Below are positions 1 to 4,732 of a stretch of DNA of 6,275 bases, in pieces. Position numbers and translations under genes: made by a program. The stretch covers positions 1 through 6,275 of the forward strand of contig JASEHK010000088.1 of assembly GCA_030018875.1 (NCBI GenBank), in the 5' to 3' direction. The notes beneath the pieces are model-generated. The model was not told where the DNA came from. It did no database searches and was given only the letters and a program-made list of their open reading frames with translations. This DNA is from Endomicrobiia bacterium. GTDB lineage: Bacteria; Elusimicrobiota; Endomicrobiia; PHAN01. Every line of letters starts with the position of its first letter. The first letter of the stretch is position 1.

Positions 1-1
1 G

Positions 2-52
2 AAACCGCATGTTGAAGAGCGGGTATTGAAAGAGTTGGCGGAGGTTTTGTGA
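2..52 (+). CDS. mntA: C-terminal end of a MntA-like nucleotidyltransferase antitoxin (5' end outside window)
   Basis: Only the last 16 codons and a TGA stop (50-52) are visible, reading KPHVEERVLKELAEVL. The pattern of a basic-acidic helix followed by R-V-L-K-E and a short hydrophobic end is how MNT-domain nucleotidyltransferases paired with HepT usually finish. The stop overlaps the GTG start of the HepT gene (GTGA, 49-52), the classic layout of a coupled antitoxin-toxin pair. In studied MntA-HepT pairs, MntA transfers AMP groups to a tyrosine of HepT and silences it; that role is inferred here from position and partner, because the catalytic GSxxxGxxxxxSDxDxxV region lies outside the window. 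Confidence 0.7.
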   Translation, partial: KPHVEERVLKELAEVL

Positions 53-453
53 ATAAAGAAGATAGAGTGAAGGATTATTTAAACGACATAGTCGAATGCT
101 GTGAGAAAATAGAGAAATATACAAGTGGCATTTCCTTCGATGAGTACCGCAACGACTCCAAAACTATAGACGGTGTGGAAAGAAATATCATAAAAATCGG
201 TGATGCCGTTGAAAGAATCCCGAAAGAATTCCAAGAGAAAACCGGAAAGATCCCATGGAAGGATATGAGAGATATAAGAATCAAACTGACTCACCACTAC
301 CCTGACATCAAGGATGAGATTGTTTGGGAAACAGCGAAGAAAGATATCCCTGACCTTAAGTGTAGAATTAAAGAATTTGTCAGCGAGGTCGCAAGGGAGC
401 AAGAACAAGAAAAATCCCCCAAAAAGACCCGCGGCGGTGGATTTACCCTTTGA
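49..453 (+). CDS. hepT: HepT-like toxin (HEPN domain, DUF86) with an added RGGGFTL tail
   Basis: This 134-residue, mainly helical protein belongs to the HEPN/DUF86 toxin family, RNases normally silenced by a cognate MntA. The signature R-X4-H-X-Y is R77-IKLT-H82-H-Y84, preceded by the usual W70 and followed by the conserved I-V-W and D-I-P-D-L segments (91-104). H82 and R77 would form the RNase site and Y84 would be the AMPylation target by analogy with the studied Shewanella pair. The start is GTG at 49, with GAGG at 41-44 a few bases upstream, overlapping the stop of the upstream antitoxin gene. Most relatives end near residue 112; this one carries about 20 extra residues ending KSPKKTRGGGFTL, a tail shared with two unrelated proteins in this window. 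The stop lies in CTT TGA, and the +1 frame after it stays open and conserved to 487, so a longer form is possible. Confidence 0.9.
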   Translation: MNKEDRVKDYLNDIVECCEKIEKYTSGISFDEYRNDSKTIDGVERNIIKIGDAVERIPKEFQEKTGKIPWKDMRDIRIKLTHHYPDIKDEIVWETAKKDIPDLKCRIKEFVSEVAREQEQEKSPKKTRGGGFTL

Positions 454-487
454 ATATTTTCTCAAACAAAAAGGTGTGAAGATTTAG
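409..487 (+). repeat. Tail repeat, copy 1 (C-terminal tail plus conserved post-stop block)
   Basis: This 79-base unit starts at the GAA AAA codons near the hepT 3' end, spans the stop (451-453) and continues to a TAG in the +1 frame (485-487). Copy 2 (1785-1863) aligns without any gap over all 79 bases, with 19 differences by hand count (about 76% identity). Before the stop, differences mostly sit at third positions of the hepT frame (435, 438, 444, 447). After the stop, all five differences within codons (463, 475, 478, 481, 484) sit at third positions of the +1 frame. The phase of conservation therefore changes exactly at CTTTGA. Confidence 0.85.
448..453 (+). promoter_or_regulatory. Candidate programmed +1 frameshift site CTT TGA, copy 1
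   Basis: The last sense codon and stop of hepT read CTT TGA, identical to the slip sequence of the bacterial RF2 (prfB) frameshift. If peptidyl-tRNA-Leu slips from CTT to TTT (449-451), the next codon is GAA (452-454) and translation adds EYFLKQKGVKI before TAG at 485-487. A purine-rich GGCGGTGGA (433-441) lies six bases upstream and might act as an internal Shine-Dalgarno-like stimulator, although prfB has a better match at closer spacing. The base after the stop is A, a less leaky context than the C in prfB. Frameshifting is inferred, not shown. Confidence 0.5.
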
Positions 488-511
488 AACTGTTCTGGGG
501 TGAAAGAAAGA

Positions 512-871
512 ATGAAAATAATCCCGCAAGACAAACTCATTAAGTACCGCTGGTATGTCGGAAGAGGCAGAAATAACAATGTCGCTTTCTGGGACGGGGA
601 TCGTTTTCTGACAATCGGAAACAATGGCGAATGGATAGTGAAATACGAGCAGTATTACATGAGCAAAGATGGATGTTTCCAGCCGTTCTTAATGATAGAT
701 GAGGGTTTAATTATTCCACATGGAAACACCGGCTGGGCTTCCCACTATGGTAAAGGGTTGATATTCAATAAAGATACTCGCAAGAAAAGAGTATCATCAG
801 AACAATTCCGACGGAAACATCAGTTGGACTTAGAAGAACTTGTCAAATGTAAAAGCAAGGCAACAAAATGA
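512..871 (+). CDS. Conserved-looking small protein of unknown function, first gene of a three-gene module
   Basis: I do not recognise the family. The protein (119 residues from ATG 512) has the look of a compact soluble alpha/beta protein: an aromatic, basic N-terminal stretch (WYVGRGRNNNVAFWDGDRFLTIG), a middle with many aromatics and glycines (FQPFLMIDEG, HGNTGWASHYGKG), and a lysine/arginine-rich C-terminus. There is no signal peptide or membrane segment. An in-frame GTG at 500 would add four residues but has no clear ribosome site, whereas ATG 512 has GGGGTG at 497-502 at good spacing, so 512 is preferred. Its TGA overlaps the ATG of the next gene (ATGA, 868-871), so it is probably co-translated with the partner and the nucleotidyltransferase. 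It lacks the RGGG tail. Confidence 0.75.
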   Translation: MKIIPQDKLIKYRWYVGRGRNNNVAFWDGDRFLTIGNNGEWIVKYEQYYMSKDGCFQPFLMIDEGLIIPHGNTGWASHYGKGLIFNKDTRKKRVSSEQFRRKHQLDLEELVKCKSKATK

Positions 872-1275
872 AAGAACCCACAACCCTTAAAAACGTAGCC
901 GAAGAAATAAGGCGTGCTCTTAATTCTCCCGAAGCGAACACCCCTCGCACAGACGGCGATCCGTGGATACCTGTGCGAAACTTCCTCGATGATTTTTATT
1001 CTAACCCGAATAATCGACAAGAAATGATTGACGCCGAACCTGAACCGACGGGTGACAAAAGATTCGATGTTTATCTTGCGGCCCTTGCCGAACACCTCGC
1101 CTATCATTACGATATGTCTACGCCTCATTGGGCAACCGGCAAAAAAAGATTCCTTGCCACATGGTGGTTTCCAACCGAGTTTAAGTCGCTGCGTGCGATG
1201 GCGCTTGTCGAATCGCCGGCGTCGTTCAGGCGCCGCGGGATATTTGTCGACCATACGGAGTTTCAAAGAATATGA
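868..1275 (+). CDS. Conserved partner protein of a DUF6036-type nucleotidyltransferase
   Basis: This 135-residue protein resembles the conserved small protein commonly encoded just before DUF6036 nucleotidyltransferases. Recognisable blocks are a helical AALAEHLAYHY (71-81), a tryptophan-rich P-x-W...RFLATWWFP (86-102), and a C-terminal LRAMALVESPASFRRRGIFVD (108-128). No catalytic motif is visible and no signal peptide is present. By genetic position it may be the antitoxin or a substrate/partner of the nucleotidyltransferase, but that is inference. It is coupled on both sides: ATGA overlaps at 868-871 and 1272-1275. AAGG at 857-860 is a plausible ribosome site. Confidence 0.8.
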   Translation: MKEPTTLKNVAEEIRRALNSPEANTPRTDGDPWIPVRNFLDDFYSNPNNRQEMIDAEPEPTGDKRFDVYLAALAEHLAYHYDMSTPHWATGKKRFLATWWFPTEFKSLRAMALVESPASFRRRGIFVDHTEFQRI

Positions 1276-1829
1276 ACCGCGAAGAAATACTCGCTTCTCT
1301 GAAGGAACTTTCTAAAAACCTCGAGGCAAGGGGCATAAAAGGGGATATCTACCTTGTTGGCGGCGCGGCGCTTGTCGTAGCATATGACGCAAAGCGCCAG
1401 ACCAAAGACATCGCCGCGGTGTTCGCCCCAAAAACGGAAGTCCGGAAGGCGGCTGAGGAAGTCGCAAAACTTCGAGGATTAAAAGACGACTGGATGAATG
1501 ACGCCGTGAAGAACTATGTTCCCGGCAAAAAAGATGTTAATGCGTCAATCATTTTGGATGAGCCGGGGTTGAGAGTTATGGCCGCTGCGGCCGAGCTGTT
1601 GCTGGCTATGAAACTTCTTGCCGCCAGGCGTGAAGACGAAGCGGACATTAGATTCCTTTGTGACCATCTGAAAATCGAATCAGCGGATAATGCTCTTGCC
1701 GTGCTGACAAAATACTATCCGGATAAAGTAATTCTCCCGAGGTCGAAGTTTATGACCGAAGAAATGTTTGAAACTCGTGAAAAAGAAAAAAGTGTGAAAA
1801 AGTCCCGCGGGGGCGGACTGACGCTTTGA
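1272..1829 (+). CDS. DUF6036-type nucleotidyltransferase with a lost catalytic aspartate and the RGGGLTL tail
   Basis: The 185-residue protein is a minimal nucleotidyltransferase of the DUF6036 type, a pol-beta-fold family often found in TA-like pairs. It shows the GG motif (YLVGGAALVVAYDA, 27-40), the metal-site strand T44-K-D46-I-A48-A-V-F, the LNDAVK-like DWMNDAVKNYVPG (73-85), and the helical LLAMKLLAAR...DI segment (110-126). The family normally has D-I-D-A-V-F; here the second Asp is Ala (codon GCC at 1413-1415, one base from GAC), so metal binding is probably impaired. The family end (ILPRSKFMTEEMFE) is followed by an extension ending KSVKKSRGGGLTL. GGAG at 1257-1260 may serve initiation, and the ATGA overlap couples it to the upstream gene. 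Its CTT TGA end and the conserved +1 frame to 1863 suggest a longer form. Confidence 0.88.
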   Translation: MNREEILASLKELSKNLEARGIKGDIYLVGGAALVVAYDAKRQTKDIAAVFAPKTEVRKAAEEVAKLRGLKDDWMNDAVKNYVPGKKDVNASIILDEPGLRVMAAAAELLLAMKLLAARREDEADIRFLCDHLKIESADNALAVLTKYYPDKVILPRSKFMTEEMFETREKEKSVKKSRGGGLTL

Positions 1830-1863
1830 ATATTTTCTTAAACAAAAAGGCGTAAATATATGA
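1785..1863 (+). repeat. Tail repeat, copy 2 (C-terminal tail plus conserved post-stop block)
   Basis: This is the gapless 79-base counterpart of the repeat at 409-487. The zero frame encodes EKSVKKSRGGGLTL and TGA (1827-1829); the +1 frame after the stop encodes EYFLKQKGVNI and a TGA at 1861-1863. In this copy the +1 frame has its own stop at 1819-1821 just upstream, and no ATG, GTG or TTG in that frame lies between it and the conserved block, so the block cannot be an independently started ORF by ordinary rules. The +1-frame TGA overlaps the ATG of the next gene. AAGG (1847-1850) inside the block also gives that gene a ribosome site. Confidence 0.85.
1824..1829 (+). promoter_or_regulatory. 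Candidate programmed +1 frameshift site CTT TGA, copy 2
   Basis: The sequence has the same CTT TGA A context as copy 1, kept although the preceding Thr codon and several Gly codons have changed. A slip to TTT (1825-1827) leads to GAA (1828-1830) and the peptide EYFLKQKGVNI. A G-run (GGGGGCGGA, 1809-1817) lies upstream and resembles the AGGGGG stimulator of prfB in composition, though it ends six bases before CTT rather than three. The shifted product would end at 1861-1863, overlapping the next start as ATGA. Confidence 0.5.
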
Positions 1864-2423
1864 CCGGCAAAGAGTTTTTTGAAAAAACTACGCACACAAA
1901 GAGCGGTTTCATTGACGACTTCTTTTCTCTTCTCAAAGAGAAACAAGTCGAACATTGTGTAATAGGCGGTCTTGCCGTCAACGCTTATACTGAGCCGGTT
2001 GTAACTCTTGATTTGGATATTGTGATTGCCGCGCGCAAAGCCAAAGAATTGGCGGAAGAATTAAAGAAGCGCTATACAGTCAAAGAGTTCCCGCACAGTA
2101 TCAATGTATATTCTGAAAAGTCCGATTTGAGGATACAAATACAAACCGCCCCTGAGTTGCAGAAGTGTTTGGATAACGCCGCGGAAAAAGAAGTGCTCGG
2201 GTATAAACTTCCCGTGGCCTCAATCGAGGATGTCTTTGAAAGTAAAATCATAGCGGCTACAGAACCCGAAAGGCGAGAAAGTAAGCGTATGAAAGACCAC
2301 TCGGATATTTTAAGATTGATTGAGGTTAAACCGGAACTGAAAAAATTATTGCCGGATGATCTGCGGGACATTTTATTTGAAAAATCCCCCAAGAAGAATC
2401 GCGGCGGCGGACTTACTTTGTAA
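1860..2423 (+). CDS. AbiEii-like nucleotidyltransferase with the RGGGLTL tail
   Basis: This 187-residue protein has the hallmarks of the short AbiEii/AbiGii-type nucleotidyltransferase family: C-V-I-GG-L-A-V-N-A-Y (33-43), an intact metal pair in T-L-D51-L-D53-I-V (49-55), the strand DLRIQIQTAPEL (89-100), LGYKLPVASIEDVFESK (113-129) and a helical RRESKRMKDHSDILRL (138-153) that includes K145-D146 and D149. Such enzymes act as NTP-transferring toxins or regulators in TA and phage-defence systems; the substrate here is unknown. No separate antitoxin gene is adjacent, so it may be a stand-alone unit. It ends in KSPKKNRGGGLTL, but with TTG TAA instead of CTT TGA and without the conserved post-stop block, so it should make only the short tail. 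The start ATG follows AAGG (1847-1850). Confidence 0.9.
   Translation: MTGKEFFEKTTHTKSGFIDDFFSLLKEKQVEHCVIGGLAVNAYTEPVVTLDLDIVIAARKAKELAEELKKRYTVKEFPHSINVYSEKSDLRIQIQTAPELQKCLDNAAEKEVLGYKLPVASIEDVFESKIIAATEPERRESKRMKDHSDILRLIEVKPELKKLLPDDLRDILFEKSPKKNRGGGLTL
2379..2423 (+). repeat. Tail repeat, copy 3 (tail only, no frameshift site)
   Basis: The zero frame encodes EKSPKKNRGGGLTL and TAA. By hand count it differs from copy 1 at 9 of 45 bases, mostly silently (AAA/AAG, GGT/GGC, ACC/ACT, CTT/TTG, TGA/TAA), suggesting that the protein sequence is what is kept. The slip sequence CTT TGA is replaced by TTG TAA, and the following bases do not encode EYFLKQKG. Only a short GVK-L match (2437-2448) in the +1 frame recalls the end of the longer tail. 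Confidence 0.8.
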
Positions 2424-2455
2424 GCCATCAACGCGCGGCGTGAAATTAAGGAAAT

Positions 2456-2689
2456 ATGAAAATAAAAGAGTTGGTGCAATGCTTACACCAGTTCGATGAG
2501 GGCATGGAAGTTTTGGTAGAGGGGTATGAGCAAGGTGTCGAACCATTGGATAAAGAGAGAATCAAGAAAATTAAATACACTGAGAATGTCCATAAACAAT
2601 GGTATTATGGCCGTCATGAAAAAGATAAAAACGGTAAGCATGAAGGAATTTTGTTAAGACGCAAAACGGAATCGGAACAAGAAACTTGA
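2456..2689 (+). CDS. Small conserved hypothetical protein
   Basis: The 77-residue product begins MKIKELVQCLHQFDEGMEVLVEGYEQG, an amphipathic helix followed by a short beta-rich part, resembling a widespread small accessory or phage-type protein whose N-terminus reads K-E-L-x-x-x-L-x-x-F-D-x-x-x-x-V-x-V-x-G-Y-E. The middle contains VHKQWYYGRHEKD (45-57) and the end is highly charged after ILLRRK (65-70). I cannot assign a function. AAGGA at 2448-2452 provides a close ribosome site for ATG 2456, and the 32-base gap to the preceding gene is compatible with the same transcript. It lacks the RGGG tail and is the last + strand gene before the convergent intergenic region. Confidence 0.75.
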   Translation: MKIKELVQCLHQFDEGMEVLVEGYEQGVEPLDKERIKKIKYTENVHKQWYYGRHEKDKNGKHEGILLRRKTESEQET

Positions 2690-2815
2690 AAAGTAACGTA
2701 ACTATCTCTTATGGGAACCTGCGGGGTGGGTGAAAACAAGGCAAAGCAACTGCGGAGCCGCATCGAAAAAAGCATAAAATAGCGCGGGTCGTAGGCGAAA
2801 TAAAGCGCTATAAAT

Positions 2816-2830
2816 TAAAGCATTGCTTTA
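2816..2830. repeat. Perfect 15-base palindrome TAAAGCA-T-TGCTTTA
   Basis: The 7-base arms are exact complements around one central base. An overlapping alternative pairing exists between ATAAAGC (2800-2806) and GCTTTAT (2825-2831). It could be a protein-binding operator or part of a transcript-end hairpin; its function is unknown. Confidence 0.5.
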
Positions 2831-2887
2831 TATTTGAAAATAGGTCGGGTGGGTATATATTTCGCGCGGATATCGCGGGTTCCGAGG

Positions 2888-2913
2888 TTATCTTGCGGTG
2901 CCAGTCAAGATAA
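2888..2913. repeat. Stem-loop TTATCTTG / CAAGATAA with a 10-base loop
   Basis: Perfect 8-bp inverted repeat (2888-2895 with 2906-2913), followed six bases later by a T-run (2919-2923). It could be a weak terminator for the + strand operon, but the stem is AT-rich and the T-run is displaced. Confidence 0.45.
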
Positions 2914-2951
2914 TGGAGTTTTTCCTGTGTTGGGCACATTTTCATACTCCA
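2914..2951. repeat. Nested stem TGGAGT / ACTCCA with inner TGTG / CACA hairpin
   Basis: The outer arms (2914-2919 and 2946-2951) pair perfectly and enclose a smaller hairpin (2926-2929 with 2935-2938). It directly abuts the stem-loop at 2888-2913, so the two could stack in RNA. No known RNA family is recognised. Confidence 0.35.
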
Positions 2952-3103
2952 AACATATTAGGCGGGCCTGAAAATGAAGTATATGGGCTTCCACAATGCA
3001 TATGATCGCAAGTAGTTGGCCGCAGGAGTTGCCTCTCGCGATACGATGATAATAAAGTGTTTTGACCGGGTCGAATAATCGGGTCTTCGGGGTGGTTTTA
3101 TCG

Positions 3104-4732
3104 TCAGAACTTCAGACGAAGGCGGGTTTCTATGATTTTCTCGCCGTAAGAGGTTGTTGTGCCTGCTGCGGCGGTTTGTTCGTATTCGTTCGAGTTGTAG
3201 GCCAGTGAGAGTGTCTTATCGTCGGAGCCGGCCAGTTTGAATAGCGTCTCCGCGCCGAGATTTCGTCTGCCGAGTTTTGTGTTGGAACTGCGCCGGTCGG
3301 TCTTTGTGTCGGTAAAAAATCCGGCGATTTCAACGTGTTTGGGGCCTCTCGCAATAGTTCGCAAAGTAAGCGTGTTGCCTGTGTCTTCATTAGGGTTCGC
3401 ATCGTATTTATCGGTAGTGGCGCGCCAGCCGAGCGTCGGATGTATTTTCCATGCCGCCGGCGCATCGAGCGATGCCCGCAGGGATAAATCGGCATAAGTA
3501 TTGACGAAATTGTTGATGGGCGCCGCGCGATCTTGCGTCTTGTTGGTTTCAAAATTCGCCGCGGGTTTCCACTGCCCGAAGATGAAGTTCGCGCCCGCTC
3601 CTGTCGTCGTAACATCTCTATTGACGGTTTTTGCGGCATCGTCGGATGCGCTGGTTCTGACGGAGTGCGAGACGGAAAAGTTGGCCGCGCGCGACGGCGC
3701 TATCGTAAAGGCGACCTTCGGTATGGCGGCGGTTTCGGTATAGGCGAGCGCGCCATTTAGATTGTTGCGGCGTGTTTCATAGGACAAATCCGTATCTAAC
3801 CACCCGGCGGTGTTCCACAGCAGGCGGGCGTTGGTTATGGCGCGATCCTTGGCCGCCCAGCCGGCAAGGGTATTGAACGACGATCCCACGACTTCGTATT
3901 CCCCTTCGACCCTTACGGATGGTTTTCTGTAAATGGTTTTTACGTGCCACGCGGAGTCGTTTTCCCGACGGGCGGACTTTTGTTCTTTATAATCGGACGA
4001 GGCAAACTCTCCCTCGAAGGAAAACCTGCCGGCGGCGAATGTTCCGTCGAAGCCCGTAACGGCATTTTCCTCTCGGGCGAATATCGCCGTGTCGTCGGCC
4101 ACGCTTGATTTGTCGTCGGAGGATGAGACGTAACTCGCGCCTATTTTAGCGCGTTCGGAAAACGAGCGCTCTATCCTTGCGCCTTGCGCCATCCTCGCGT
4201 ATGAGACATTGTTTTCCCCCTTGGCAGTGCGGCCGTAGACGGGGGTTAGGGATGTGCGTCCGAACTTCAAGGCGCCTGATATTCCCTCGATGTTTCTTGA
4301 AAAAGTGTATTTTGAAAATCCGACGTAGGAGTCGCCGAGCGTTACGGAGTTTTTGTCGTTGCGGTCATAGATCGAAAAGAAATAATTTCTCAAGTCGAAA
4401 TCTTTTTTAGATACTGCCCGGTCGGATGTAATGCGCGCCGCGGCTCCTGCTTTTATCGTTATTCCCCCCTGATTTTTTCTGAAATAACCCAGATTCAGAT
4501 TTTCCTCGTGAAAAGTTCCTTCCTTCAAGACGACCTGCTCCGTGGAGCCGGAGAGCATATTGGAATATATGCGGCTCTCTATGTTGAACTTAAAATCCGA
4601 CGCGACAGCCGACGACGGAAGAGCCGCCATCATAGTCGCGGCTATGAGCGATGAGACGACAATAGGCGCGACGGCATTATTTGACAGTGTCGCGCGTCGG
4701 CGTTTTCGGTTGAGTTCAGGTTTTTCGTTCAT
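3104..4732 (-). CDS. Outer-membrane beta-barrel protein
   Basis: The 542-residue product has a long signal peptide: a basic n-region (KPELNRKRRR), a hydrophobic core (about 21-40) and a likely cut after A-V-A44 before SDFKFN. The mature part is built almost entirely of alternating polar/hydrophobic strands with aromatic girdle residues, short turns and charged loops (for example FSFEGEFASSDY, SVRVEGEYEVVG, WLDTDLSYETRR, KTLSLAYNSNEYEQT), and ends TRLRLKF with a terminal phenylalanine, the usual signal for outer-membrane insertion by BAM. No plug or TonB box is seen. The strand content suggests a large barrel, but substrate or pore function is not deducible. Its ATG (4732-4730) overlaps the TGA of the upstream gene, with GAGGA just upstream as ribosome site, so it is translated with the secreted protein encoded before it. 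Confidence 0.85.
   Translation of the reverse strand: MNEKPELNRKRRRATLSNNAVAPIVVSSLIAATMMAALPSSAVASDFKFNIESRIYSNMLSGSTEQVVLKEGTFHEENLNLGYFRKNQGGITIKAGAAARITSDRAVSKKDFDLRNYFFSIYDRNDKNSVTLGDSYVGFSKYTFSRNIEGISGALKFGRTSLTPVYGRTAKGENNVSYARMAQGARIERSFSERAKIGASYVSSSDDKSSVADDTAIFAREENAVTGFDGTFAAGRFSFEGEFASSDYKEQKSARRENDSAWHVKTIYRKPSVRVEGEYEVVGSSFNTLAGWAAKDRAITNARLLWNTAGWLDTDLSYETRRNNLNGALAYTETAAIPKVAFTIAPSRAANFSVSHSVRTSASDDAAKTVNRDVTTTGAGANFIFGQWKPAANFETNKTQDRAAPINNFVNTYADLSLRASLDAPAAWKIHPTLGWRATTDKYDANPNEDTGNTLTLRTIARGPKHVEIAGFFTDTKTDRRSSNTKLGRRNLGAETLFKLAGSDDKTLSLAYNSNEYEQTAAAGTTTSYGEKIIETRLRLKF

Larger units (their letters stand above)
2690..3103. other. Convergent intergenic region with several inverted repeats; no gene assigned
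   Basis: No convincing ORF lies here. A 23-codon ATG frame (2711-2782) has no ribosome site. The stretch holds several self-complementary elements, listed separately, and a short direct repeat CGGGTC (3067-3072 and 3079-3084) near the 3' end of the - strand gene. Since genes on both sides point into it, it must contain transcript ends, but no classical GC-hairpin plus U-run is clear in either direction. Confidence 0.5.

Noticed and set aside
412..429. A -1 slippery site at the AAA AAG run in the tail
   Set aside because: The run is C AAA AAG or G AAA AAG in two copies and lost in copy 3, and the -1 frame shows no conserved codon pattern.
79..465. Long antisense ORFs opposite hepT and the nucleotidyltransferases, with similar peptides (RKYSK...AGLF) over the repeats
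   Set aside because: They are mirror frames of the shared tail repeat and of strongly coding + strand genes; no ribosome sites or family resemblance support them.
450..486. Promoter with TTGAAT as -35 upstream of the gene at 512
   Set aside because: No -10-like box at suitable spacing, and the conservation is better explained by +1-frame coding.
410..487. A separate small overlapping gene in the +1 frame covering the whole repeat
   Set aside because: In copy 2 that frame has stops upstream of the conserved block and no start codon after them, so a stand-alone gene fits less well than a frameshift extension.
2711..2782. 23-codon ORF (MGTCGVGENKAK...) in the intergenic region
   Set aside because: No ribosome site and no recognised family; too short to support as a gene.
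3061..3103. Terminator for the - strand genes
   Set aside because: Only a short direct repeat (CGGGTC) and a weak GACC-G-GGTC palindrome are present, with no clear stem followed by a U-run in the right orientation.
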